From Candidatus Aenigmatarchaeota archaeon (GTDB lineage Archaea; Aenigmatarchaeota; Aenigmatarchaeia; QMZP01; JAFGSV01), in assembly GCA_016934325.1 (NCBI GenBank), contig JAFGSV010000032.1, forward strand, positions 1 through 40,243: a stretch of DNA of 40,243 nucleotides, read 5' to 3'. The notes under the pieces are model-generated. The model saw nothing but the letters and a program-made list of their open reading frames with translations. It ran no database searches and was not told the origin of the DNA. Shown here piece after piece: positions 24,660-32,958 of the stretch. Position 1 is the stretch's first letter; each line of letters starts with the position of its first letter. Position numbers and translations under genes: made by a program.

Positions 24660-24802
24660 CGAATCCGGACGTTCAGCCCGCTCGCATGGCCGACTGGCGA
24701 ACGGGAGATGCGAGGGAGGATATGGGCGGCCGCCGGTCCGGGCGCACCGGATACGGAACGACGCGAGCATGGACTTTTAAAGATTGGGGAGGTAGTTTAT
24801 GC
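24660..24802 (+). promoter_or_regulatory. Possible structured 5' leader of the B12 radical SAM gene
   Basis: This 195-base divergent gap has an AT-rich promoter-like zone (TTTAATGATTTAATTTAAG, about 24638-24656) followed by about 110 GC-rich bases. Those hold CTCGCAT (24681-24687) paired with ATGCGAG (24708-24714), and CCGGT (24733-24737) paired with ACCGG (24746-24750). GCTCGC can instead pair with GCGAGC at 24763-24768, so two structures compete. A strong GGGGAGGT ends nine bases before ATG 24803. That implies a transcript with a leader, although CTTTTAAAG at 24774 could be a nearer TATA. Function is inferred. Confidence 0.35.
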
Positions 24803-26254
24803 ATGAAATTCTTCATAATAAACCCGCCTTATGATATAGAACGGTACATGGGCAAGCTGAGCAAGGTGGGATGGGTCTTCCCCCCGGCGGGGCTGCTCAG
24901 CCTGGCATCGTTCCTCGAGAGCAATGGCGTGCAGGTCCGGCTCTATGACGCGCAGGTTGCCACCACGCCCCTGGTCGAGGAGATCAGGAGGTTCAGGCCG
25001 GACATGGTCGGGATAACGTGCACGACCGCGCTCGTCTACAGCATGAAGCACACGGCCAAGCTAGTCAAGGACAACTTCGACATCCCCGTCGTCGTGGGCG
25101 GGGTGCACCCGACGGTCATGCCGGATGAGACCCTCGGGGATCCCAACGTCGACTTCGTCGTCAGGGGCGAGGGAGAGATAACCACATACGAGCTGCTGCG
25201 TGCGCTCAAGACCAAGAGATACGGAAGAATCCTGGGACTATCCTATACCGCTAACGGAAAGGTGGTGCACAACCCACCGAGGCCCCTGATCAAGAACCTC
25301 GACGACCTTCCGTATCCGGCCTACCACCTCATAGAGTTCGACAAGCTGAGGTCGAGCCCCGACCTCGATTTCGGGTCTAGGATGATGGTCGTTTACGGGT
25401 CCAGGGGATGCCCCTACAACTGCGTGTTCTGCGCCAATCGGATCCTGACAAACAGGAGATGGCGGGTCAGGAGCGTGCATAACCTGATGGGGGAGATAGA
25501 CCTGCTGATCAACAAGTACGGCATCAACTTCATCATGATGGGGGATAACGATTTCACCGTGAACAGGGAATGGGCAATGGAGTTCTGCCGGGAATACATC
25601 AAGAGGGGATACAGCCATATAGGATGGGAGGCGAACGTCCGGGCCGACCAGGTCGACGACGATCTGCTTGCGCTGATGAAGAAGGCTGGCTGCAGGCTGA
25701 TATTGCTGGGTCTCGAGTCCGGCGTCCAGAGGATCCTCGACATGATGAACAAGCAGATCACGCTCGAGCAGGCCGAGACCGCCGTGAAGAAGATCAAGAA
25801 GGCTGGCATGCTTGTGAGGGCCAGCTTCATACTGGGGATGCCAACGGAGACGAGGGAGGAGAGCCTGCAGACCATAAGGTTCGCGAAGAAGCTGCCGTTG
25901 GACCAGGTCAGGTTCGCCGTTGCGACCCCTTTCCCGGGGACGGAGCTTTTCGACATGGCGAAGCAAGACGGAATGGGGGAGATAGACGACTGGACGAAGT
26001 TCAGCCTCATGGTGGGCTACACGGGGCATGACCCCGTGTACGTCCCGCATGGAAGGGCGGCCGAGGAGATCAAGGCCCTGCAGAGGAAGGCGAACCTGGA
26101 ATTCTTCCTGAGGCCGAGGATAATCTGGTCCATGGCCAAGAGGATTAGATCGTTCAGGGACGTCAAGAAGATGGCAAGGGGTCTGTACCATTTCATGAAG
26201 GCGACATTCCTCGTCGAGAGCGGGGATTCCGGGCGCATCGACCTTGCAGATTGA
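24803..26254 (+). CDS. B12-binding-domain radical SAM protein
   Basis: This 483-residue protein has an N-terminal cobalamin-binding-type domain (FPPAGLLSLASFLESNG, DMVGITCTTALVYS, VVGGVHPTVMPDE, FVVRGEGE). A radical SAM domain follows with YGSRGCPYNCVFCANRIL (Cx3Cx2C) and LGLESGVQRILDMMNKQIT. The family includes methyltransferases and C-C bond-forming or ring-forming enzymes acting on lipids, sugars and cofactors. The DxHxxG motif for His-on cobalamin is not evident, as in many relatives. The substrate is unknown; a membrane lipid or glycan fits the locus. The start is ATG 24803 with GGGGAGGT upstream; the track's 24686 start reads through the leader. Confidence 0.88.
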   Translation: MKFFIINPPYDIERYMGKLSKVGWVFPPAGLLSLASFLESNGVQVRLYDAQVATTPLVEEIRRFRPDMVGITCTTALVYSMKHTAKLVKDNFDIPVVVGGVHPTVMPDETLGDPNVDFVVRGEGEITTYELLRALKTKRYGRILGLSYTANGKVVHNPPRPLIKNLDDLPYPAYHLIEFDKLRSSPDLDFGSRMMVVYGSRGCPYNCVFCANRILTNRRWRVRSVHNLMGEIDLLINKYGINFIMMGDNDFTVNREWAMEFCREYIKRGYSHIGWEANVRADQVDDDLLALMKKAGCRLILLGLESGVQRILDMMNKQITLEQAETAVKKIKKAGMLVRASFILGMPTETREESLQTIRFAKKLPLDQVRFAVATPFPGTELFDMAKQDGMGEIDDWTKFSLMVGYTGHDPVYVPHGRAAEEIKALQRKANLEFFLRPRIIWSMAKRIRSFRDVKKMARGLYHFMKATFLVESGDSGRIDLAD

Positions 26255-26353
26255 GATCAGGGCAGGCACCTCCGCCGTGCTCCCCCCCCAAGAATAACCA
26301 ATAAAAGCAAGCGATAGAAGAAGCTTAAATAAGTGGTGACGGTGAAGGCGCTC

Positions 26354-27916
26354 ATGCATCGGACACGGAAGAGGGGCGGAATGACGCTGACGATGAGGGA
26401 AGCGGCCGGTCAGCTGCTGCTTGGGAACCGCTTCTTGGTACCCGTAATCCTGGTAGCCGTGGCCGTGTACAGCTTCGGCTTCGCCCCCGAGGCGATCACG
26501 CCTGACGGCAGCACTTACATGCTGCTGGGCAAGAACATGATGCTCGGAAGATACCCAGACACCTTCTTCCACAGGATGCCGATGCTGCCGCTGGTTTTCG
26601 CATTGCTCAGCTCGGCCGGCCTGCAGATATTGTTCATCAGGTTTCTGGTGCCGCTCGCATTCATCATACTGGCACTGGCATCGACATATCTCCTCGTCAG
26701 GGAGCTGGCGGGGGTATGGCATGCCAGGCTGGCGACGGTCCTGCTGCTCTGCTTTCCCCAGTTCTGGAGGTGGGGCGCCAAGTTCCTCGTCGACATCCCG
26801 CTCCTCTCCTTCTCCGCATTGTCCCTCTACTTCATGCTCAGGGGGCTTCGTGACGAGAAGTACTTCCTGCACATGGGGGCCGTCTTCAGCATCGGGGTCC
26901 TGACGAAGCTCACCTTCTTCCTGGTGCCGCTGGCAATAATGATTTACCTGCTCGTGACGAGAAGGAAGGTGTTCCTCAACAAGCGTTTCCTGGCGGGCCT
27001 GCTCCTGCCCTGCATAGTCTTTTCAGCGGCTTTCCTTGCCGTGTCGTTATCCCGCAGCGCGGACGATTTCATGCAGATCAGCTTCCTCGTAGAAAGGTCC
27101 GTGGACGATGAGGCGCTGACGCCTTTCACGCAGCTGCTCACCGGGCAATACTCAGACATACTCAATCTGGCGAAGCTCGCGATGTTCCCGGTTCTGATCT
27201 TCCTGCCTTTCGGCGTATATGCGTTCATCAAGAGGAGGAAAGGATTGTCTTTGTTCTATGTCACCTTCTTGTCGCTGTTCTTCTTCTTCCTGTCTCCGGT
27301 GCGCCTCAGGCTTTACTCACCCCTGTACCCGTTCATCATGCTCTTCACGGCGGAGGGGCTGTCCTTCCTGCTGGATGGGATCGACAGCAGGCATGCGAGG
27401 GCGGCTGCGGTCGCATCCTTCTCGGTGCTTCTCCTCGTATCATTCGCGGATGCCCTGTTCCTGCTCTCCCTGGATTTCGGCATGAACTGGGGAATAAACA
27501 CGCTTTCAAGCTATACCGGAGGCCTCAACGGCATGATAGCCAGCGAGTACATCCCCCACTACCTGAACATAACGAGCGACGTCGTCATCGACAAGGAATG
27601 GAGCGCGGGATTCTTCCGCGGGAACGGCTCGCGCAGCCTCCTTCAGAAGAAGTGCGTAGACTACGTCATCCTTTCCGTTTACGGGGAATTCGCCAGGAAC
27701 CCATCTGAAGAAACGTATCATCCGATGCTCGGGCCCTTCGAGATAACGTTCATCGAGAGGCCCTATACCGGTGAAAGGGTCCCCCCAGACTTCACCTTCG
27801 GGTCGGAGCTCTACCGGCGGCTTGAATCCGACCCCGGTTACACGAAGATCAACGAGATCCGCAATCCGGACGGCCAGCTGGTATTCGTAATCTACGAGAC
27901 CGGCCTGATGGCATGA
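26354..27916 (+). CDS. GT-C membrane glycosyltransferase, copy 3
   Basis: This polytopic protein of about 520 residues has roughly ten hydrophobic segments. An outer-loop motif, FAPEAITPDGSTYMLLGKNM, resembles the acidic first loop of PMT/ArnT-type GT-C enzymes, although the usual DE pair is not obvious. A soluble C-terminal region of about 130 residues follows the last helix (residues about 395-520). A TATA-like GCTTAAATAAG at about 26323-26333 favours a nearly leaderless start at ATG 26354; the track uses GTG 26333, and ATG 26381 is a further option. Assignment as a GT-C glycosyltransferase is good on topology, while the exact family is less certain. Confidence 0.75.
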   Translation: MHRTRKRGGMTLTMREAAGQLLLGNRFLVPVILVAVAVYSFGFAPEAITPDGSTYMLLGKNMMLGRYPDTFFHRMPMLPLVFALLSSAGLQILFIRFLVPLAFIILALASTYLLVRELAGVWHARLATVLLLCFPQFWRWGAKFLVDIPLLSFSALSLYFMLRGLRDEKYFLHMGAVFSIGVLTKLTFFLVPLAIMIYLLVTRRKVFLNKRFLAGLLLPCIVFSAAFLAVSLSRSADDFMQISFLVERSVDDEALTPFTQLLTGQYSDILNLAKLAMFPVLIFLPFGVYAFIKRRKGLSLFYVTFLSLFFFFLSPVRLRLYSPLYPFIMLFTAEGLSFLLDGIDSRHARAAAVASFSVLLLVSFADALFLLSLDFGMNWGINTLSSYTGGLNGMIASEYIPHYLNITSDVVIDKEWSAGFFRGNGSRSLLQKKCVDYVILSVYGEFARNPSEETYHPMLGPFEITFIERPYTGERVPPDFTFGSELYRRLESDPGYTKINEIRNPDGQLVFVIYETGLMA

Positions 27917-27988
27917 AGTTCCATAGCAATGGAAGCTGATACCAATAAATAACCGCGGGGCAACTAATAGAATTGTACGTCGCTCAGG

Positions 27989-28924
27989 GTGATCCGGATC
28001 GTTAGGGTAATGGTTACTGGATGCGCAGGCTTCATAGGCTCGAACCTCGCAGAGGAATTGCTCAGGCTAGGCCACGATGTCGTGGGCATCGACGACATGT
28101 CCTCGGGCAGGCCCGAGAACATCCGGGGCATGGGCATGGAATTCCACAGGGGCAGCATAAACGACGCCAAGCTGCTCGCGAAAGCCATGCGGGACGTGGA
28201 ATTCGTCTTCCATCAGGCCGCCATCGCGTCTGTGCAGTTCTCGATTGAAAATCCGCCGGCATCGAACCACGCCAACGTGGACGGCACCCTCAGCGTGCTC
28301 ATGAGCGCGAGGGACGCGGGCGTCAGGAGGGTCATGTTCGCCAGCAGCTCGTCCGTCTACGGCAACTGCAAGGAGATGCCGGTCAAGGAGAGCGCGGCCC
28401 TGTCGCCTCTGTCCCCGTATGCGCTGACGAAGATGACTGGGGAGAAGTACTGCATCATGTTCAATGATGTCTTCGGCCTGGAGACCATAAGCCTCAGGTA
28501 CTTCAACATATTCGGCAAGCGGCAGGACCCGGGCTCCGATTACGCAGCGGCCGTCCCGAGATTCATATCGCTCATGCTGAAGGGAAAGAGACCGACGATC
28601 TTCGGGGACGGCAGACAGACCAGGGACTTCGCCCACGTGCAGGACGTCGTCCAGGCCAACCTGCTGGCGATGCGCGCGCGCAAGAGCGCATGCGGAATGG
28701 CGTTCAACATCGCCTGCCAGCAAGGCACGACGGTAAACGGGCTCGTGGACGAGATAAACGGCATTCTGGGAACCAGCATAAAGCCGAAGCACGCCGGGCC
28801 GAGGCAGGGAGACGTCAGGGATTCGGTCGCCGACATCGCTCTGGCCAGGAAAGAGCTGGGATACGAACCGAAGGTCGGGTTGAGGGAAGGACTGGAGATG
28901 ACCATCGAGAGCTTCAAGGAATAG
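27989..28924 (+). CDS. NAD-dependent NDP-sugar epimerase/dehydratase (GalE-like SDR)
   Basis: This 311-residue extended short-chain dehydrogenase has VTGCAGFIGSNLAEELL as cofactor-binding motif, with Cys where Gly is usual. It also has HQAAIASVQFSIENP, the Ser of ASSSSVYG and the YxxxK of SPYALTKMTGEKY, then RYFNIFGKRQDP. The S-V-Q-x-S segment resembles UDP-GlcNAc/UDP-hexose C4-epimerases (WbpP/GalE). It probably interconverts UDP-sugars for the glycan. The start is GTG 27989 to keep the first beta strand (MIRIVRVMVTG); ATG 28010 would truncate it. A TATA-like CCAATAAATAACC lies near 27943-27955. Confidence 0.87.
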   Translation: MIRIVRVMVTGCAGFIGSNLAEELLRLGHDVVGIDDMSSGRPENIRGMGMEFHRGSINDAKLLAKAMRDVEFVFHQAAIASVQFSIENPPASNHANVDGTLSVLMSARDAGVRRVMFASSSSVYGNCKEMPVKESAALSPLSPYALTKMTGEKYCIMFNDVFGLETISLRYFNIFGKRQDPGSDYAAAVPRFISLMLKGKRPTIFGDGRQTRDFAHVQDVVQANLLAMRARKSACGMAFNIACQQGTTVNGLVDEINGILGTSIKPKHAGPRQGDVRDSVADIALARKELGYEPKVGLREGLEMTIESFKE

Positions 28925-29010
28925 GCTTCCCGCCATTTCCTGACGTGAACAATCGATATGTTATTTATTCCTCGAATCCAGTTCAGTTTATTGGGAGGGA
29001 GGTGTTTCCG

Positions 29011-30069
29011 ATGAAGCCAGGCGTACTGGACATCCTGATATGCCCCGACTGCTCAGGCGGGCTGCTTGCCGAGGCCTTCTCCAAGGACGAAAACGAGATG
29101 GAGAACGGGATCCTGTCATGCAGGAAATGCGGCATGCATTTCCCGGTCATAAGCGGGATCCCGAGGATGCTTCCCCCCGGCATGATCAACGACTCTCTCA
29201 TGGCGCGTTTCCTGGACGAATACGGCGACAGGGTCCCGAAGGGAATGCTCGGGACCGGCGGGAAGGCGCCCGGGGAGCTCAAGAGGAAGACGAGCGAGTC
29301 CTTCGGCTTCCAGTGGAACGCGTTCCCGGTCATCCGCAAGGAGCATGAGCAGACCTTCCTGAATTACATAGCGCCGCTTAAGCCCTCCTTCTTCAGGCAC
29401 AAGCTGGTGCTCGATGCGGGGTGCGGCTTCGGACGTCATACCTACTTCTCCGCAAAGTGGGGGGCAGAGGTCGTGGGGTTCGACCTCAGCGACGCGGTGG
29501 AGGCCGCGTACAGGAACTGCGGCAGGATGCCAGGGGTCCACATAGTCCAGGGAGACATCTACAACCTCCCCTTCAGGCGCAAGTTCGACTTCATCATGTC
29601 CATAGGCGTGATTCACCACCTGCCCAAGCCCAAGCAGGGCTTCATGCGCCTTGTCGGTCTCGCGCGCAAGGATAGTGACCTGTTCGTATGGCTGTACGGC
29701 AGGGAGGGGAGGTGGTTCAAGATCCATGTGGTCGAGGGGATCATAAGGAGGGCGACCACGAGGATGCCCCACAGGCTGCTGTATTATCTTTGCTACGTCC
29801 CGGCTTCCATATACCATTTCACCAACATGGTATATAATTTCCTGAACGGGCATGGCGCTTCAGGGATTGCCAGATACCTGCCATTCAAGGATTGGGCCAA
29901 GTTCGCTTTCAAATCCAAGCACCAGGACGCCTTCGACCTGCTGGCAACACCAGTCAACAACTATTACACAAGGGAAGAGGTGCTCAGATGGGGGCGCGAT
30001 GCGAGGCTGAGGGATATCAAGGTGACGAGCCTGGACGGGAAGAGCTGGAGGCTCTTCGGCAAGAAGTGA
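29011..30069 (+). CDS. Zn-ribbon (Trm112-like) SAM-dependent methyltransferase
   Basis: This 352-residue protein has an N-terminal Trm112-like zinc ribbon with two CxxC pairs (LICPDCSG and LSCRKCGMHFP, then VISGIPRMLP). A class I methyltransferase domain follows (KLVLDAGCGFGRHTYFSAKWG, VVGFDLS, MSIGVIHHLPKPKQG). This layout is common among methyltransferases in polysaccharide loci. The substrate is unknown. The track's ORF starts far too early; ATG 29011 has the strong ribosome site GGGAGGGAGGTG six bases upstream and a TATA-like TGTTATTTATTCC at 28959-28971. It is convergent with the deacetylase. Confidence 0.88.
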   Translation: MKPGVLDILICPDCSGGLLAEAFSKDENEMENGILSCRKCGMHFPVISGIPRMLPPGMINDSLMARFLDEYGDRVPKGMLGTGGKAPGELKRKTSESFGFQWNAFPVIRKEHEQTFLNYIAPLKPSFFRHKLVLDAGCGFGRHTYFSAKWGAEVVGFDLSDAVEAAYRNCGRMPGVHIVQGDIYNLPFRRKFDFIMSIGVIHHLPKPKQGFMRLVGLARKDSDLFVWLYGREGRWFKIHVVEGIIRRATTRMPHRLLYYLCYVPASIYHFTNMVYNFLNGHGASGIARYLPFKDWAKFAFKSKHQDAFDLLATPVNNYYTREEVLRWGRDARLRDIKVTSLDGKSWRLFGKK

Positions 30070-30089
30070 GCGCTCTCCTCACTCCGTGA

Positions 30090-30926
30090 TCATTTGCCTG
30101 CCTTGACATGGCCGGATACGGAGACGCTCATCCTGCCCTTCATGATCCTAAGCATAGAGTTCAGCATCCCGCTGGACTTCACCCTGAAGACGGTGAAGCT
30201 GTTCTCATGCGACATGCCTATCCTTCTCAGTTCGAACATGTCGCTGTCTGGCCCGTTGTCGCCGTTCATCGTGGTGACCGCACAGTCGAACCCGGCTTCG
30301 CGCACGAGCCTCTTGACCACGTCGTTGTAGTCGCGGCTCCCCCCGCTGGGGTAGCTGAACAGCTTCACCTCCTTCTTCAGCAGCTTCTCAAGGTCATGCT
30401 TGGACCCCTCGATCTCACGCTTCGCCTCGGACAGCGACACGTCCGCGAGTATGGCATGTGATGCCGTGTGCGCCCCGAAGTCCACGAGGCCGCTCATCTC
30501 CCTGATGTCCTTGGATGACAGGAAACCCTCGGAGCCTATCCGTCCCGAGATGAGGAATATGGTCGCGGGAACGTCGTGCCTCTTCAGCACGGGATACGCG
30601 TTCGTGCGGTTGTCCTTGTACCCGTCATCGAACGTAAGCACGACCGATTTCCTGGGCGGCCTCTTCCCGGACCCGGCCAGGCGCACGAAATCAGCAAGCG
30701 ATATGATGTCGTAGTGCTTCGAAAGGTAGCTGATGTGCCTCTCGAAGTTTCCCTTCGACAGGATGGCGGCCTCGCCCCCACCAGTTGCCTCATCGGGCCT
30801 TATCCTGTGGTATGTCAGTATTACGGTGCGGCTGCGCTTCAGCGACATGTACAATGAAAGGAGGCCTGTGTGGCAGAGGAAGATGCTGAGCAGCCGCTCA
30901 AGAACGAGGGCATTCCTTATCTCCAT
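30090..30926 (-). CDS. Polysaccharide deacetylase (NodB-homology, CE4)
   Basis: This 278-residue carbohydrate esterase family 4 protein has motif 1 VVLTFDDGYKDN (catalytic and metal Asp), motif 2 FGAHTASHA (HxxxH zinc ligands), and motif 3 FSYPSGGSRDY. It would remove N-acetyl groups from a GlcNAc-type sugar. There is no clear cleavable signal peptide, only a mildly hydrophobic N-terminus (LLSIFLCHTGLLSLYM), so it could act inside or be membrane-tethered. It overlaps the GNAT-like gene by 10 bp and is last in the minus-strand operon. Confidence 0.9.
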   Translation of the reverse strand: MEIRNALVLERLLSIFLCHTGLLSLYMSLKRSRTVILTYHRIRPDEATGGGEAAILSKGNFERHISYLSKHYDIISLADFVRLAGSGKRPPRKSVVLTFDDGYKDNRTNAYPVLKRHDVPATIFLISGRIGSEGFLSSKDIREMSGLVDFGAHTASHAILADVSLSEAKREIEGSKHDLEKLLKKEVKLFSYPSGGSRDYNDVVKRLVREAGFDCAVTTMNGDNGPDSDMFELRRIGMSHENSFTVFRVKSSGMLNSMLRIMKGRMSVSVSGHVKAGK

Positions 30927-32008
30927 CCGAATAACCCCCTGATCCTGCCCTTGACCTTCCCGATTGCCATGCCGAGGGGATCCTCGAAGTTCAGGTCGGG
31001 GTCCGAATCGGCCATGGTCGCGAATATGGCGTCCCTTCTATCCAGGGCGCCGTCAAGACCGGCCTTCGTCGTGTTCGTCATGATTACGCTTCCGCTCCTC
31101 AGGTCCCGGAAGGACCTTTCCTGCAGCCCGGCGTCAAAGAAGGAATGCGAGCTGCCTGCAATCACGCCGCCGCACCCGAGCCGCCTCGCCAGGGCCTTCG
31201 ACGCTTCCAGTACGGACTTCCAGGATCCGGCGTCCCTGAACGGGACCCTGTAATCGACCAGCAGCAGCATGTCAACCCCCTTCGAGGAGAACCGCCTGAC
31301 CACGAAATAGGCCGGCGATTTTCCAGTCGTGGAATACAGCCCGTATTCGAAAGGGGAATCGAAGAAGCGCCACCTGAGGAAGCCTGTGGAACGTGAGAAC
31401 TGAAGGGTGTCCTTCCACGGCACGTCGTGCCAGTGGCCGATCCTGGTCAGCAGCCTGAATTCGCGTCCCTCAGCCCTGACGCTCTCCGGGAATGGCGGCC
31501 CGCCCTTGACGGCGGCCTTCCCCTTCCCTCGGCCCGCTAACGCGCTGAAGAGCAGGATCATGGGAACCCATTTGGAGCTGAACCATATATAGAGGCGCAC
31601 CTTGCCGACGATCCTCACGCCCAGGCGCTTCCATATCTTCTGCGCAACCTCGGAAACGCCTATGGCGAAGTAATCCCGCCTGTCCCTGATGGTCTTCATC
31701 GCGAGGGCGGCGCCCCCCGCGCCCCTGTGCTCTGGCAGGACGAAGTAGTCGCATCCGAAGTAATCCCGGTAGGCCTTCCCGTTATAGCGCCAGTCGCATG
31801 GGTTCAGCAGGGACTGCCCGACCAGGGTACCCTTCTCGTGGAAAAGCAGCACGTATGGATGCTTCTTGTCGCGCAGGGCCGGGTTGTCCACGTACTGCCA
31901 GAAGAAGCGCTCCTTTACATCGCGCCTCGAAGGGAAGATCATGCTGTTGAAGCGGATGAAGCCCTCGACATCCTTCCTGCTGGACAGGTTCAGCATGGAG
32001 AGCCCCAT
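30917..32008 (-). CDS. GNAT-fold acyltransferase-like protein of polysaccharide loci
   Basis: This 363-residue protein carries a GNAT-type acetyl-CoA pyrophosphate loop in FGCDYFVLPEHRGAGGAALAMK (about residues 90-110), preceded by beta strands PYVLLFHEKGTLVGQSLL. A second, weaker GNAT-like half may occupy the C-terminal part, as in FemAB-like double-GNAT proteins. Proposed role is acylation of an amino sugar, possibly paired with the deacetylase encoded immediately downstream. The start is ATG 32008, directly after the stop of the preceding GT2, with GGGGGTGG upstream. The acyl group and acceptor are unknown. Confidence 0.72.
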   Translation of the reverse strand: MGLSMLNLSSRKDVEGFIRFNSMIFPSRRDVKERFFWQYVDNPALRDKKHPYVLLFHEKGTLVGQSLLNPCDWRYNGKAYRDYFGCDYFVLPEHRGAGGAALAMKTIRDRRDYFAIGVSEVAQKIWKRLGVRIVGKVRLYIWFSSKWVPMILLFSALAGRGKGKAAVKGGPPFPESVRAEGREFRLLTRIGHWHDVPWKDTLQFSRSTGFLRWRFFDSPFEYGLYSTTGKSPAYFVVRRFSSKGVDMLLLVDYRVPFRDAGSWKSVLEASKALARRLGCGGVIAGSSHSFFDAGLQERSFRDLRSGSVIMTNTTKAGLDGALDRRDAIFATMADSDPDLNFEDPLGMAIGKVKGRIRGLFGWR

Positions 32009-32953
32009 TCAGGAACCACCCCCGCGCTTCTTCATCCCCATCAGTGTCCCCGTGAGTTGCGCCAGCTGCTTCAGGGTATGGATGGCCGAGAACGGTATGA
32101 TCATCAGGCCCGCCCGGATCTCGATGCCCTTCTTCACATAGAGCATGAAGAGCAGCAGGACCTGCGCGAGCGCAAGCAGCGCGAAGGCGGCGTTGACGAA
32201 AGAGAGGAGGATGAAGGCGATCAGCAGCGGCATGTACGAAACCCTCGCGTAGTATCCCGGTCCCCTCAGGTCCTTGTGCTTCGAGTAGAGCTGGTTGTAA
32301 TGCTTCCCGTAGTTGTACCATTTCCTCAGCACGCCTGCCAGCGTCATCGGGTGCCTGTGATGCACCCACAGCCTGGGAGAATACACGAGCTTGTACCCCT
32401 TCTTCATCAGCCTGAAATTGAAGTCCGGGTCCTCCCCGCTCGCGCTCCTGAACGACTCGTCGAAGCTCATGCCCTTGATCGCGCCCTTCTTGTACATGAT
32501 GTCCATGGTGGCCACCGACCCGATCAGCCTGTCCTCGCTCGGGCATGTTTCCCCCATGAGCAGGCCATCCAGCGCCCTGGACACCATGCTGCGGTCGGGG
32601 CTCCTTCCGGGCCCCCCCGCCCCGGCGATCCCCTTGGGCCCCAGCAGCCGCAGGGCCTCCCTCGCCCAACCGGGCGGCAGGACGACGTCGGAATCCACGA
32701 ACGCCACATAGCTTCCCTTGGACATCCTGAGTCCCCTGTTCCTGGCCGAGGCCGGGCCGCTGTTCTCCTGCCTCACGTAGCGGACGCGCTTCCCGTATTT
32801 CTTCATGATGCCGGCGGTCCCGTCGGTGCTCCCGTCATCCACGACTATGACCTCCTTCCTGATCCGCTGGGCAAGAACGGAATCTATGCACATGCCTATG
32901 TTCCCGGCCGCATTGTAAGCGGGTATTATGAATGATACGGTGCCGTCAGACAT
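32009..32953 (-). CDS. GT2 glycosyltransferase with C-terminal membrane helices
   Basis: This family 2 glycosyltransferase of about 314 residues has FIIPAYNAAGNIGMCIDS, VVDDGSTDGTAG, GPASARNRG, the metal-binding DSD in AFVDSDVVLPPGW, and the ED in SGEDPDFNFRLMKKG. Two or three hydrophobic segments lie between about residues 215 and 265. Unlike the DPM1-like enzymes in this window, it looks like a chain-extending transferase. The start is ATG 32953, five bases after the upstream GT4 stop; the track's TTG 32962 would overlap that stop. Confidence 0.9.
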   Translation of the reverse strand: MSDGTVSFIIPAYNAAGNIGMCIDSVLAQRIRKEVIVVDDGSTDGTAGIMKKYGKRVRYVRQENSGPASARNRGLRMSKGSYVAFVDSDVVLPPGWAREALRLLGPKGIAGAGGPGRSPDRSMVSRALDGLLMGETCPSEDRLIGSVATMDIMYKKGAIKGMSFDESFRSASGEDPDFNFRLMKKGYKLVYSPRLWVHHRHPMTLAGVLRKWYNYGKHYNQLYSKHKDLRGPGYYARVSYMPLLIAFILLSFVNAAFALLALAQVLLLFMLYVKKGIEIRAGLMIIPFSAIHTLKQLAQLTGTLMGMKKRGGGS

Positions 32954-32958
32954 AAGGA

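Noticed and set aside
24686-24802. N-terminal extension of the B12 radical SAM protein
   Set aside because: The frame is open, but the residues are non-conserved and Gly/Arg-rich, and a strong ribosome site precedes ATG 24803.
25238-26872. 544-residue minus-strand ORF
   Set aside because: It is antisense to the B12 radical SAM and GT-C genes. It arises from third-position GC bias and has no recognisable domain or start context.
31727-32935. 402-residue plus-strand ORF
   Set aside because: It is antisense to the GT2 and GNAT-like genes and has shadow-like His/Arg/Gly composition.
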